From positions 1,054,001-1,118,000 of the forward strand of contig JAXLYE010000001.1 in the NCBI GenBank assembly GCA_046351595.1: DNA of 64,000 nucleotides. The letters run 5' to 3'. The notes below the pieces were generated by a model, which did no database searches, had not been told where the DNA came from, and saw only the letters and a program-made list of their open reading frames with translations. This DNA is from JAXLYE01 sp046351595 (GTDB lineage: Bacteria > Myxococcota_A > Polyangia > Palsa-1104 > JAEUJZ01). This document shows positions 1 to 9,180 of this stretch, in pieces (the first letter of the stretch is position 1; each line of letters opens with the position of its first letter). Made by a program: the position numbers and the translations under genes.

Positions 1-1797
1 CCGCTGCGCTCGTTCGGCGAGTCGACCGGCGTGGCCTCGACCTCGAGCGACCAGGGCGTGCTGCGCGTGATGCCCAAGATCGCGCTGGGCGGCTACGCCA
101 AGAAGCTCTTGTGGTCGTTCACCGGCGCGTTCCAGTACCGGCCGGCGGCGCAGATCGGCATCGGCATCGACCCCGCCGGCAGCACCGTCGGCTCCGAGCT
201 GCAGCTCGGCGCGTCGATCTACTACGCCGACATGGAGCGCCGCTTCGCCGTCGGTCCCGAGGCGATCATGGGGACCGCGCTGTTCGGCAACGACGCGGTG
301 AAGCCGTTCACCCGTGAGTTCACCAGCCTCGAGGTCCTGCTCGGCGGCCACTACAACATCGCGCGCCTCGTCAACGTCGGCGTCGCCGGCGGCATCGGCA
401 TCCTGCGCACGCCCGGCACGCCGGACGGCCGCGTGCTGCTGCGCCTGGCCTACGCGCCGATCCGCGACGACCGGCCCAAGGACCGCGACCGCGACGGCAT
501 CCCCGACGTCTCGGACGCCTGTCCGGATCAGGCCGGCGTCGCCACCGACGATCCCAACACCCACGGCTGCCCGGATCGCGATCGCGACGGCGTCGTCGAT
601 CGCCTGGATCAGTGCCCGGACACGCCGCGCGGCAAGCGGCCGGATCCGACGCGCCTCGGCTGCCCCGCGGGCGACCGCGACGGCGACGGCGTCATCGACG
701 CCGAGGATCAGTGCGTCGAGGTGCCGCAGGGCGCGATGCCCGATGCCAACAAGCCGGGCTGCCCGAGCGACAAGGACGGCGACGGCGTCATCGACGCCGA
801 GGACAAGTGCATCGAGGTGCCGCAGGGCCAGAACCCGGATCCGGACCGCAAGGGCTGCCCGCTGACCGACAAGGACGGCGACGGCGTGTGGGATCCCAAG
901 GATCAGTGCATCGACGTGCCCGCGGGCCCGAAGCCGGATCCGGCCAAGCCCGGCTGCCCGCTGCCCGACCGCGACAAGGACACCGTCGTGGATCCCGAGG
1001 ACGCCTGCCCGGATCAGCCGGGCGCGCCGAGCCCGGATCCGAAGAAGAACGGCTGCCCGGGCCTGATCACCGTCAGCAACGGCCAGATCCAGATCCTGCA
1101 GCCGGTGTTCTTCGCGACCAACAAGGACGTGATCCTCAAGAAGAGCTTCCCGGTGCTGCAGTCGGTCGGTGACGCGCTCAAGGCGTCGCCGCAGATCAAG
1201 AAGATCCTCGTCGAGGGTCACACCGACAACAAGGGCAAGGCGGACTACAACCGCGACCTGTCGGATCGGCGCGCCAAGAGCGTCATGAAGTACCTGATCG
1301 AGAAGGGCGGCATCGAGCCCGCGCGCCTGGACGCCAAGGGCTTCGGTCCGGATCGGCCGATCGCCGACAACAACACCAAGAAGGGCCGCGACAAGAACCG
1401 CCGCGTCGACTTCGTGATCATCGACCCGCCGCAGCCACAGGGCGTGGAGACCAAGAGCGCGGCGCAGGTCGAGGCCCCGGACTCGTCGAAGGACAAGGCC
1501 GACAAGAAGGACAAGGCCGACAAGAAGGACAAGGCCGAGGACGACAAGGCCGACAAGAAGGGCCGGCACCACCGCCGCCACAAGGGCGACGACGCCAAGG
1601 GCGATGACGCCAAGGGCGACGACGCGGCCAAGGGCGACGACGCGGCCAAGGAGAAGAAGCACCACTCGCGCCGCCACAAGGACAAGGCCGAGGGCGACAA
1701 GGCCGAGGGCGACAAGGCCGAGGGGTCCGGCGACGCCGGCAAGAAGGAGCGCAAGCACAGGAGCCACCGCTCGAAGAAGGGCGACAAGGAGTCGTAG
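1..1797 (+). CDS. OmpA-family outer membrane protein with TSP3 repeats, 5' partial
   Basis: The frame is open from base 1 with no start codon in view, so the N-terminus lies outside the window; 598 residues are visible. The first ~160 residues look like the end of a beta-rich domain. Next come about five thrombospondin type 3 repeats (D-x-D-x-D-G-V/I with a Cys-Pro pair, e.g. DKDGDGVIDAEDKC), a calcium-binding fold. Residues ~370-500 form an OmpA C-terminal domain with the peptidoglycan-binding core VEGHTDNKGKADYN and RRVDFVI. The family anchors the outer membrane to the cell wall. The last ~100 residues are an unusual low-complexity Lys/Asp/His tail built from KDKADK and GDDAK units, not part of the OmpA fold; it may bind polyanions (inference). 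A paralogue of the same design lies at 24.9-27.0 kb. Confidence 0.9.
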   Translation, partial: PLRSFGESTGVASTSSDQGVLRVMPKIALGGYAKKLLWSFTGAFQYRPAAQIGIGIDPAGSTVGSELQLGASIYYADMERRFAVGPEAIMGTALFGNDAVKPFTREFTSLEVLLGGHYNIARLVNVGVAGGIGILRTPGTPDGRVLLRLAYAPIRDDRPKDRDRDGIPDVSDACPDQAGVATDDPNTHGCPDRDRDGVVDRLDQCPDTPRGKRPDPTRLGCPAGDRDGDGVIDAEDQCVEVPQGAMPDANKPGCPSDKDGDGVIDAEDKCIEVPQGQNPDPDRKGCPLTDKDGDGVWDPKDQCIDVPAGPKPDPAKPGCPLPDRDKDTVVDPEDACPDQPGAPSPDPKKNGCPGLITVSNGQIQILQPVFFATNKDVILKKSFPVLQSVGDALKASPQIKKILVEGHTDNKGKADYNRDLSDRRAKSVMKYLIEKGGIEPARLDAKGFGPDRPIADNNTKKGRDKNRRVDFVIIDPPQPQGVETKSAAQVEAPDSSKDKADKKDKADKKDKAEDDKADKKGRHHRRHKGDDAKGDDAKGDDAAKGDDAAKEKKHHSRRHKDKAEGDKAEGDKAEGSGDAGKKERKHRSHRSKKGDKES

Positions 1798-1877
1798 GCC
1801 GCGGTCCGGGGCGGGCGCCGGCCGGCTCATGGAGCAGCGGCTCGGCGCGTCCCTGCGGGATCGAGGCCCTTCGGATG

Positions 1878-1895
1878 AAGCGCGATAGAGCGCTT
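1878..1895 (+). terminator. Short hairpin after the OmpA gene
   Basis: AAGCGC pairs with GCGCTT around a 6-base loop, followed by GCTTTGATT. It lies about 80 bases after the stop. The stem is short and the T-run weak, so it is only a possible terminator. Confidence 0.3.
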
Positions 1896-1940
1896 GCTTT
1901 GATTACGGTCCAGCCGCTATGGCTGCACGTAATGTGGTGA

Positions 1941-1970
1941 ATTGAATTTCAATATAGTCACCGAATTAAT
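1941..1970 (+). promoter_or_regulatory. Candidate promoter with overlapping inverted repeat
   Basis: This sits in an AT-rich island upstream of the DUF11 gene. TTGAAT (1942-1947) is separated by 17 bases from ATTAAT (1965-1970). ATTGAA-T-TTCAAT (1941-1953) is a perfect inverted repeat over the -35 element and could be an operator. Assigned by pattern only. Confidence 0.35.
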
Positions 1971-2033
1971 GATCCAAAAGGGTCGCTTATCGGTGATTAC
2001 GGGCTCAGCGCCCGTGTAGTGCTGGAGGACATT

Positions 2034-4895
2034 ATGGTTCGTAAAGGCATCGGTCGCATGACCCGTCTGTCGCGGCTCGCGCTGCTCCCGGCGCTGCTGC
2101 TCGGGGCGCACCTGGGCTCGGCGCAGGCGGCCCCGCAGAAGCTGGCGGAGTTCAACGAGAACGGCAGCTTCGTGCTCATCGGCAACACCGTCGGTCACGA
2201 CTGCGGCCCGACGATCCCGGCGCCCACCGTCGGCACGGTCGGCAACTGCGGCACCAACACCGAAGACAGCGCCGCCGATGTGCTGTGGGACGCGGACACC
2301 AACACCGCCGATGTCTCGGTGCTGCCCTCCAAGGCGGGCAGCACCGCAGTGCTCAACCTGCCGGCCGGCGCCATCGTCGTGCACGCGCGCCTGTTCTGGG
2401 CCGCGCAGCTGCCGCTCGGCTCGTCGGCGTCCGAGCGCGTCGTCTTCGATCGCCCCGACGGCTCCGGCGGCACCGTGTTCGCCACCGCCGTCACCGGCGA
2501 CACGACCTTCCGCGGCCTGACCAGCAGCGTCGGCGGCCGCACCTACTACCAGGGCAACGCCGACGTCACCAAGCTGTTGCAGCGCCACGGCAGCGGCGCC
2601 TACCGGGTGCGGCAGATCTCGACGGTGCCGCTGGCCGGGCTGATCGAGAACGTGGCGTTCGTGAACTGGCACCTGGCCGTCATCTACCGCAAGGCCGACG
2701 AGCCGACGCGCAACATCGTCCTTTATCGCTCGCTCGACGCGGTGCAGACGGGCCAGACCGCCAGCGCCACGCTCGACGGCTTCCTGGTGCCCAACGCCGG
2801 CTTCCAGGGCCTGCTCGGCGTCGTCGGCTACGAGGGCGACATCGACCTGACCGGCGACTCGCTGTCGTTCAACGGCGCGGTGCAGAGCAACGGGCTGAAC
2901 CCGGCCAACAACTTCTTCAACGCCACGCGCAGCAACCTCGGGCAGGCGATCACCGTCGCTGGCGACAAGCCGCAGGCGACCGGCCAGCCGGGCTCGTTCG
3001 TCGGCCTCGATCTCGACGTCGTCGACGTGACCGCGCAGCTCACCGCCGGCGCCAAGTCGGCCACGGTGCAGGCCACCTCCAGCGGCGACCTGTACTTCCT
3101 CGGCGGCTTCGCCACCGCGATCTCGACGCTGTTCCCGGTCTTTTCGGACACGACCAAGACCTACGTCAACACGTCGCGGCCCGCCGGCTTCCCGGTCGCC
3201 CCCGGCGACACCGTCCGCTACACCATCCGCGTCGTCAACAACGGCAGCGACGCGGCGATCAACACCGCGGTCAGCGACTCGCTGCCGTCCGAGATCCTGT
3301 ACGTCCCGGGCTCGCTGCGCATCGTCGACGGTCCGAACGCAGGCCAGAAGACCGACCAGACCGGCGATGACCAGGCCGACTACGACGCGACCACGCGCAC
3401 CCTGACCGTGCGCATCGGCACCGGCGCCACCGCCACCGCCGGCGGCCGCGTCCCCGTCGGTGAGGTCACCACCATCGAGTTCCTGGCGCAGGTCAGCCGC
3501 GGCGTCTCGGGCACCCTGAACAACCAGGCGATCATCAACGCCCAGGGCGAGCGCGCGGTGGCGCAGGCCGTCGGCCGCTCCGGCCTCTGGCTGTCCGGCG
3601 ACGGCACCGCCCCGAGCGTGCCGACCAGCGTCACCGTCAACTGCCTGAACGACCTGCAGTGCCCGGCGCTGGCGCCCAAGTGCGACCGCACGCTGTCGCC
3701 GCCGCGCTGCGCCTGCGTGACCAGCGCCGACTGCCCCGCCGGCCTGGTCTGCGACACCACCGGCAGCCGCCGCTGCGTGCAGTGCACCGCCGACCCGGCG
3801 CAGACCGCAGCCTGCACCGCCGCCGGCCTGGGCACGCAGTGCCTGCCGGACAACACCTGCGGCTGCAGCAGCAACACCGACTGCGGCGGCCGCACCTGCG
3901 ACCTCGGCTCGCGCAAGTGCCCGCACACGACCTCGGACCTCGACGTGCGGGTCATCCCGCCGGCGATGTCGGCGATGCCCGGCACGACCGCGCTCTACAG
4001 CGTCCAGATCACCAACCTCGGCCCCGACGCCGTCGACGGCGCCAGCATCCTCACGCGGCTGCCGCCGGGCGCGACGGGCGTCACCTGGACCTGCATGGCC
4101 ACCACCTCGGGCGCGATGTGCCCGGCGCAGAGCGGCAGCGGCGCCCTGCCCCCGATGGTGAGCCTGCCCGGCGGCGGGCGCATCGTCTACACCGTTTCGA
4201 TCCCGGTCGGCGCCGACTACACCGGCGAGAGCCTGCCCGTCGAGGTCACGGCCGTGCCGCCGGGCGGCTCCATCGATCCGCAGCCGGCCAACAACGTCGG
4301 CTACGGCGACTCGAACATCGAGCGCACGAACAAGCCGGACCTCAAGCTGACCGTCGAGGGCCAGCCCGCCGGCTCGTGGACCACCGAGTACACCGCGAAC
4401 ATCACCAACAACGGCACCGCGGCCGCTGGCGGCGCCTACTTCAGCTACACCGCGCCCGAGGGCGCCGAGATCATCGCCGGCAACACCAGCGGCGAGGGCT
4501 GGGACTGCCAGATCAGCTCGGACAAGCGCGTGCTCAACTGCGACTACAAGGTCGCGATCCCGCCGCAGGGCAGCGCGCCGCCGGTGACGTTCCTGGTGCG
4601 CAGCCCGCAGCCGACCAACCCCGACCAGGCGACCGTCGACCAGCCGTTCACCGCGACGGTGACGCCGCACGATCCCAACGGCTTCGTGTCGACCGACGCC
4701 AACCCCGACGACAACACGTTCACCGCGACGTTCCCGGTCTCGCGCACGCAGCTGGTCGGCGGCGGCTTCGGCTGCGACGTCAGCACCGCGGGCCGCGGCA
4801 GCGCGCCGCTGGGCGGCATGCTGGGCCTTTTGTTCACCGCGGCGGCGCTCGGCCTGCGTCGGCGTCGCCCGGTGCCGGGCCGCGCGGCGCGGTAG
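2034..4895 (+). CDS. Secreted DUF11 repeat protein with MYXO-CTERM tail
   Basis: 953 residues. The start is ATG 2034, six bases after GGAGG; a GTG 15 bases upstream overlaps the ribosome site and is less likely. The N-terminus is a signal peptide ending near GSAQA. A beta-rich domain follows (residues ~35-385), then a DUF11-type repeat (~390-500), a Cys-rich region with about twenty cysteines (~535-630) and two further DUF11-like repeats (~645-895). DUF11 repeats are immunoglobulin-like and common in surface proteins. The C-terminus (~910-950) has Gly-Cys, a hydrophobic segment and a run of arginines, matching the MYXO-CTERM sorting signal of myxobacterial surface proteins. Likely displayed on the outer surface; ligand unknown. 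Confidence 0.88.
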   Translation: MVRKGIGRMTRLSRLALLPALLLGAHLGSAQAAPQKLAEFNENGSFVLIGNTVGHDCGPTIPAPTVGTVGNCGTNTEDSAADVLWDADTNTADVSVLPSKAGSTAVLNLPAGAIVVHARLFWAAQLPLGSSASERVVFDRPDGSGGTVFATAVTGDTTFRGLTSSVGGRTYYQGNADVTKLLQRHGSGAYRVRQISTVPLAGLIENVAFVNWHLAVIYRKADEPTRNIVLYRSLDAVQTGQTASATLDGFLVPNAGFQGLLGVVGYEGDIDLTGDSLSFNGAVQSNGLNPANNFFNATRSNLGQAITVAGDKPQATGQPGSFVGLDLDVVDVTAQLTAGAKSATVQATSSGDLYFLGGFATAISTLFPVFSDTTKTYVNTSRPAGFPVAPGDTVRYTIRVVNNGSDAAINTAVSDSLPSEILYVPGSLRIVDGPNAGQKTDQTGDDQADYDATTRTLTVRIGTGATATAGGRVPVGEVTTIEFLAQVSRGVSGTLNNQAIINAQGERAVAQAVGRSGLWLSGDGTAPSVPTSVTVNCLNDLQCPALAPKCDRTLSPPRCACVTSADCPAGLVCDTTGSRRCVQCTADPAQTAACTAAGLGTQCLPDNTCGCSSNTDCGGRTCDLGSRKCPHTTSDLDVRVIPPAMSAMPGTTALYSVQITNLGPDAVDGASILTRLPPGATGVTWTCMATTSGAMCPAQSGSGALPPMVSLPGGGRIVYTVSIPVGADYTGESLPVEVTAVPPGGSIDPQPANNVGYGDSNIERTNKPDLKLTVEGQPAGSWTTEYTANITNNGTAAAGGAYFSYTAPEGAEIIAGNTSGEGWDCQISSDKRVLNCDYKVAIPPQGSAPPVTFLVRSPQPTNPDQATVDQPFTATVTPHDPNGFVSTDANPDDNTFTATFPVSRTQLVGGGFGCDVSTAGRGSAPLGGMLGLLFTAAALGLRRRRPVPGRAAR

Positions 4896-5013
4896 CAGCG
4901 CGCAGCGGCGCCGCCGAGCCGGGCTCGCCCGCGAGGAGGCGCCTGAAGGTGGGGCAGAGATGTTGCAGACGGCCGGCGGACAACCTGGGGCACGGGGCGC
5001 GCCCCCGGCTTCT

Positions 5014-5586
5014 TTACAGCGCCGGGCGCTCGGCGGGGAAGCTGCGGGCGGGGCCGGGCTGGAGCGTGATGGCCAGATCCTTCAGCTCGATCTCACCGAC
5101 GGCCTCGGTGTGGTAGCTGGTCTTGAGCTTGCCGTACAGCGTCGAGGGCTTGTCCTTGGCCTCGGCCGCGGCGGCGCAGAAGGTGACGTCCGCGCCCCAG
5201 CGCGAGAACACCTCGCCGATGAACGAGCCGTCGGGGCCGAGCTGCGTGATGCCCAGGATGTGCGGCTCCTTCGCCAGGCAGTCGCCCTGGCCGATGTAGA
5301 CCCAGACCTTGTGCGTCGGCGGCAGCTTCTTGGGAACCTTGACCGTGCCCTTGAACTCGACCTCGCAGGTCACCGGGTGGGTGGGCGCGGGAGCAGCCGC
5401 AGGAGCAGCCGCAGCGACGGGAGCGGCCGCGGCGACGGGAGCGGCGGCAGGGGCGGCGGGGGCGGCGGGGGCGGCGACCGGGGCCGCGGCCGCGGCGGGG
5501 GCCGGCTGGCTCCGGTCGCAGCCAATCGCAGCGCTGCAAACGCCAATCATTACAGCGATATGGTTGTGCGGAAAAGAACGAATCAT
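5014..5586 (-). CDS. Small putative lipoprotein with Ala/Pro linker
   Basis: 190 residues. The chosen ATG (5586) opens a lipoprotein signal ending SAAIGC (Cys23), with GAGGT about 12 bases upstream. After the Cys comes a linker of ~45 residues made almost wholly of Ala and Pro, then a compact domain of ~120 residues with no recognised family (motifs KVWVYIGQGDC and ITQLGPDGSF). Four Cys in the mature part could form disulfides. The gene is divergent from the propeller lipoprotein at 5675 and convergent with the DUF11 gene. Function unknown; probably a membrane-tethered periplasmic protein. Confidence 0.7.
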   Translation of the reverse strand: MIRSFPHNHIAVMIGVCSAAIGCDRSQPAPAAAAAPVAAPAAPAAPAAAPVAAAAPVAAAAPAAAPAPTHPVTCEVEFKGTVKVPKKLPPTHKVWVYIGQGDCLAKEPHILGITQLGPDGSFIGEVFSRWGADVTFCAAAAEAKDKPSTLYGKLKTSYHTEAVGEIELKDLAITLQPGPARSFPAERPAL

Positions 5587-5618
5587 GTTGGTGCGTACCT
5601 CATAGCTGGAAGGTCGTA

Positions 5619-5624
5619 TATAAT
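5619..5624 (+). promoter_or_regulatory. TATAAT -10 box in a divergent intergenic region
   Basis: A perfect TATAAT lies about 50 bases before the start of the + strand lipoprotein. The surrounding TATATAATATA is nearly self-complementary, so it may serve both divergent genes. No convincing -35 is seen at 16-18 bases. Confidence 0.4.
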
Positions 5625-5674
5625 ATAGGGAGTTCTTTAGAAAGATCTCTCTATTTACGCAGATAGGAGCAAAG

Positions 5675-7495
5675 ATGAAAACGACTAGTCTGCTCAGCAT
5701 CGCCTTGGCGCTGGGAGCTGCGTCGATAAGCTGCAGTACCAACCCGACCGCGGGCAGCACGATCCCGATCGGTCAGGGCTGCCCCGCCGGCACGGACTGC
5801 ACCGGCACGGGCGGCACGCCCGGCACCCCCGGCACCGATCCCTTCAACATCCCGCCCAGCGCCGGCGAGGTCACGGCTGGCGGCGGCACCTCGCCCTATG
5901 ACCCCACGTCCAACGGCTCGAGCGGCGTCAAGGTTGACACCGCGACCAACGCCATCGTCATCGACCAGACCGCGATCGGCAAGGGCCTGGGCGACTTCCT
6001 CTGGATCGCCAACAGCGGCGAGGGCACCGAGTCCAAGATCGACACCAAGACGATGAAGCAGGTGGCGCGCTACTGCACCTACCCGGGCTGCAACGGCGAC
6101 CCGTCGCGCTCGACGGTGAGCCTGCTCGGCGACGTGGCGGTGGCGAACCGCGCCAACTACTACGGCGTCCGCGGCAACCCGGACCGCGCGTCGGTGGTCA
6201 AGATCGCCGGCGACAAGTCGCGCTGCGTCGACCGCAACAACAACGGCGTCATCGACACCTTCGAGGGCGAGGGCGCGGTCCCGGCGGCCTTCCGCTGGCC
6301 GGCCAACCAGACCGACAGCCCCGACGAGTGCGTGCTGTGGCTGACGAAGCTGAACAAGGATCGCACCGGCAACACCGGCGCCGGCGGCGTCGACGGAACG
6401 CTGCCCCGCGCCGCGTCGTTCGACTCGACCATCGCCGCGGACGGCACGCCGTCGCAGTACCTGTACGTCGGCCTGTTCAATACGCAGGAGGTCGTGCGCA
6501 TCGACTCCAAGACCGGCGCCATCCTCAAGCAGTTCCTCGTCAACGCGCAGCCCTACGGCTTCGTCACCGACAAGGACGGCACGCTGTGGATCCGCGGCGC
6601 CGAGGGCAGCCTGACCAAGGTCGACGTCAAGAACAACGACACGGTCACGCGCTACACCGGCGCGCAGGCGCCGCCCTGCCCCTACGGCATCAGCGCCGAC
6701 TCGCGCGGCTACATCTACACCGCCGGCGGCAACTGCGTCTCGCGCTTCAACCCGGCCAACCCCGGCGCCAACTGGGAGACGCTGGTCATCGGCGGCCAGC
6801 CCGGCAACTGCAGCAGCGGCCGCGGCCTGGCGCTCGACGACAAGTTCAACCTGTGGGTCGCCGACACCTGCGGCGGCATCAACCACGTCGACGCCAGCAA
6901 GGCGTTCGGCCAGGGCATGACGTTCAAGCGCGTGGTCGCCCCGCGCGGCGCCGGCGTGAACTTCTACTACCTCGGCATCGGCCTCGACGCGGTGGCCCAC
7001 CCGTGGGTCGTCTCGACCGGCTCCAGCGACCTGGGCGCCGGCGGCGCGGGCGCGATCGGCATGGTCTACCACATCGACCCCGCCACCTACGCGGCGGTCG
7101 GCGTGCAGACCGGCAACGCGCCGTACACGTACTCGGACATGACCGGCGCGCAGCTGCGCTACGCCGGCACGCGCTTCGGCCTGTACCGCCACACGTTCAA
7201 GTCGGACTGCGCGCCGCGCAAGACGACGTGGACCGAGGTGACCTACGACGTCGACACGCCGACCGGCACCACGATCGAGGTGAGCTCGCGCGGCGGCGCC
7301 GATGCGGCGAGCCTGGAGACCGCGCTGTTCAGCCCCGCGACGGTCATCCCGCCGGCCGCGGCGGGCCCGATCAAGCCGTCGCTGAACGAGGGCGTGGACA
7401 ACACGTACCTGCAGCTCCAGTTCAAGCTGACCGCGGACAACCCCACCGTCACGCCGGCCGTCAAGAACCTCAAGGCCAAGTACATCTGCGGCTGA
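5675..7495 (+). CDS. Putative lipoprotein with NHL/propeller-type repeats
   Basis: 606 residues. The start follows a strong AGGAG by six bases. The signal peptide ends ASISC with Cys20 as the lipidation site. A Gly/Thr/Pro-rich linker (~21-75) leads to a long repeat region with features of NHL or Vgb-type propellers: LWIANSGEGTESKID, QYLYVGLFNTQEVVRID, LWIRGAEGSLTKVD and NLWVADTCGG recur at about 45-60 residue spacing. Asp/Asn-rich DRNNNGVIDTFEGEG (~190) resembles a calcium loop. The last ~120 residues form a separate beta domain. It is probably a cell-surface propeller for binding or scaffolding; no catalytic residues were identified. Confidence 0.82.
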   Translation: MKTTSLLSIALALGAASISCSTNPTAGSTIPIGQGCPAGTDCTGTGGTPGTPGTDPFNIPPSAGEVTAGGGTSPYDPTSNGSSGVKVDTATNAIVIDQTAIGKGLGDFLWIANSGEGTESKIDTKTMKQVARYCTYPGCNGDPSRSTVSLLGDVAVANRANYYGVRGNPDRASVVKIAGDKSRCVDRNNNGVIDTFEGEGAVPAAFRWPANQTDSPDECVLWLTKLNKDRTGNTGAGGVDGTLPRAASFDSTIAADGTPSQYLYVGLFNTQEVVRIDSKTGAILKQFLVNAQPYGFVTDKDGTLWIRGAEGSLTKVDVKNNDTVTRYTGAQAPPCPYGISADSRGYIYTAGGNCVSRFNPANPGANWETLVIGGQPGNCSSGRGLALDDKFNLWVADTCGGINHVDASKAFGQGMTFKRVVAPRGAGVNFYYLGIGLDAVAHPWVVSTGSSDLGAGGAGAIGMVYHIDPATYAAVGVQTGNAPYTYSDMTGAQLRYAGTRFGLYRHTFKSDCAPRKTTWTEVTYDVDTPTGTTIEVSSRGGADAASLETALFSPATVIPPAAAGPIKPSLNEGVDNTYLQLQFKLTADNPTVTPAVKNLKAKYICG

Positions 7496-7519
7496 GCGCC
7501 CGCGCGCGCTGATTCCGCT

Positions 7520-7549
7520 CCCCCAAAAACAAAGAGCGCCGAGGCGCTC
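7520..7549 (-). terminator. Rho-independent terminator of the lactonase-like gene
   Basis: Read on the minus strand, a GAGCGCC/GGCGCTC stem (7534-7549) is followed by TTTGTTTTTG, a textbook intrinsic terminator about 80 bases after the stop at 7626. Confidence 0.8.
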
Positions 7550-7596
7550 GCTGCCTGCGCAGCGGGCCCCGGCGCTCGCCCGGGTCGTTCTTCTGG

Positions 7597-7617
7597 GGCC
7601 TCTCGCGAAAAGAGGCC
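7597..7617. terminator. Hairpin between convergent genes
   Basis: GGCCTCT and AGAGGCC pair over seven bases around a 7-base loop, just after the minus-strand stop. It has no T-run and may assist the stronger terminator at 7520-7549 or stop transcripts from the + strand gene. Confidence 0.35.
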
Positions 7618-7625
7618 GCGTGGTG

Positions 7626-8795
7626 CTAGCGCGCCACGAGTCCGTTCGCGCTCTGCGGGATGCCCGGGAAGTCCTGCTTCTTGGTCAGGGTCTTGTCCGC
7701 GTTGATCGCGAAGGCGCTGATCGAGTGGTCGCGGCTGTTCAGCACGTACAGGAACTCGTTGTTGTCGGTCACGTCCTCGTCCGTCGGGCCCATGCCGGTC
7801 TGCGCGCTGGCGCCGTTGCCGACGAGCGTCAGGGCGCCGTCCGTGCCGATGGTGTACGCGGTGATGTTGTTGCTCTGCGCGTTGGTCACGTACGCGGTGT
7901 TGCCGGCGACCGCGACCCAGCACGGCGCCGTCTGTCCCGACTGCACCGAGCTGCTGACCGCGGTGAGCGTGCCCGCCGCGTCGAGGCTGTACGAGCTGGT
8001 CGCGCCCATGTTGGGGTTGGCGGTGAACGCCTCGCTGACGATGAGCTTCCCGTTGCCGCTGAAGGCGAAGCCGAACGGCGTGGTGCCCTTGGACGGCTGC
8101 ACCATCGGCCCGGTGGGGACGCCGGCGGCGACGGTGTACGTGTCGATCTTGCTGGTCATCTTCTCGGTGACCACCAGCACCGCGCCGTTGGCGGCGAACT
8201 GGATCTGCGCCGGGCCCGGCGTCGCGATGCTGAGCGGCTTGATCGAGCCGGCGATCGGGGTCAGCGTATTGCCGCTGATCTGGAAGCCGCTGATGTTGCT
8301 GGGCGTGAAGGCGTCGCCGGCGTTGACGACGAACACCGTGCTGCCCGACACGGTGATGCTGACCGGGGTGAGGCCCCCGGACAGGACCTTGGTGAGCAGG
8401 CTGAGCGAGCCGTCCTGCTGCAGCGCCAGCATCGAGATCGTATTGTCGCCGGCGTTGACGACGAAGAAGCGGTTCTGCGCCGCATCGAACACCAGGCCGT
8501 TCTGGTTGCCCAGGCCGGCGCCGGTGCCCTTGCCGCCGGTCGTGTACGAGCCGAGCGGCGTCAGCGTGCCGTCGGCGGCGCGCGTGTAGGCGTAGATCTT
8601 GTTCTCGGCGACCTCATTGGACATCGTGTAGACGCCCTTGGGGGTCTGCGGCGTAAGGTCGGTGTTCATCCGGATGTCGGTGTTGCTGCCGAGATCCGAG
8701 CTGTTGTTGGTCTGGCTATCGCTGCAGGCCGACAGTCCAAGGAGTCCCATGAGGGACGAAGCGGCCATTCCCAGAGCGAGCTTGTGGTAGAGCAT
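7626..8795 (-). CDS. Putative lipoprotein, lactonase-family seven-bladed beta-propeller
   Basis: 389 residues. The start is ATG 8795, preceded by GGAGG at seven bases. The signal peptide ends LGLSAC (Cys24). The mature part has repeats of the lactonase/YVTN type: VYTMSNEVAENKIYAY, NRFFVVNAGDNTISML, AYVTNAQSNNITAYTI and FLYVLNSRDHSISAFAI. The family includes 6-phosphogluconolactonase, but many members are lipoproteins of unknown substrate, so enzyme activity is not claimed. It sits tail to tail with the other propeller lipoprotein and head to head with a LamG lipoprotein, forming a cluster of surface beta-rich proteins. Confidence 0.85.
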   Translation of the reverse strand: MLYHKLALGMAASSLMGLLGLSACSDSQTNNSSDLGSNTDIRMNTDLTPQTPKGVYTMSNEVAENKIYAYTRAADGTLTPLGSYTTGGKGTGAGLGNQNGLVFDAAQNRFFVVNAGDNTISMLALQQDGSLSLLTKVLSGGLTPVSITVSGSTVFVVNAGDAFTPSNISGFQISGNTLTPIAGSIKPLSIATPGPAQIQFAANGAVLVVTEKMTSKIDTYTVAAGVPTGPMVQPSKGTTPFGFAFSGNGKLIVSEAFTANPNMGATSSYSLDAAGTLTAVSSSVQSGQTAPCWVAVAGNTAYVTNAQSNNITAYTIGTDGALTLVGNGASAQTGMGPTDEDVTDNNEFLYVLNSRDHSISAFAINADKTLTKKQDFPGIPQSANGLVAR

Positions 8796-8976
8796 CGATT
8801 CCTCCGAATCTGCAGACTTGTACGCGGGCGATCGTACCTTCTTACGCGCAGGGTCCGCCGCAAAAAAGCGCTGCGATCTGCGCGGAATCCCTGGAGCTTC
8901 CGTCGGGGTGAGCGCGAGGGCGCGAGCGCGCAGCGGGATCCCGGATTGGGCATCGGGAGACACCTGGCTGTGCGCA

Positions 8977-9015
8977 GCTGCACACAGCACAGAACGGGGG
9001 CTGTGTGTGTGCAGC
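8977..9015. promoter_or_regulatory. Imperfect inverted repeat, possible operator
   Basis: GCTGCACACAGC (8977-8988) is mirrored by GCTGTGTGTGTGCAGC (9000-9015), with four extra bases in the right arm. The position between divergent genes suits a shared regulator site. Confidence 0.3.
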
Positions 9016-9125
9016 GCCGCACCGCCTGCCACACCCGCACGACGTCGCCTGCTGCATCGGGAAGGGGCGCTCTGGATTGCCCCTTCAGCAAGACCGCGAG
9101 CCCGCCGGAACGCCTCGGTGCCGGA

Positions 9126-9131
9126 TAAAAT
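9126..9131 (+). promoter_or_regulatory. Candidate -10 box of the LamG lipoprotein
   Basis: TAAAAT, 49 bases before the start codon. No clear -35 is seen. Confidence 0.3.
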
Positions 9132-9180
9132 GGCAGCGCGCACGGCTGCCCCGTGCTCTTTGGCACAAACCAGAGGTCAC

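Larger units (their letters stand above)
8796..9180. other. Divergent intergenic region
   Basis: 385 bases without a supported gene, holding the promoters of two divergent lipoprotein genes. It contains an imperfect inverted repeat (8977-9015) and a TAAAAT box (9126-9131). Open frames crossing it have no ribosome site or recognisable product. Confidence 0.6.

Noticed and set aside
1917..4670. Long open frame opposite the DUF11 gene
   Set aside because: Arg/Ala/Gly/Val-rich composition typical of antisense frames in GC-rich genes, no recognisable domain and no start signals.
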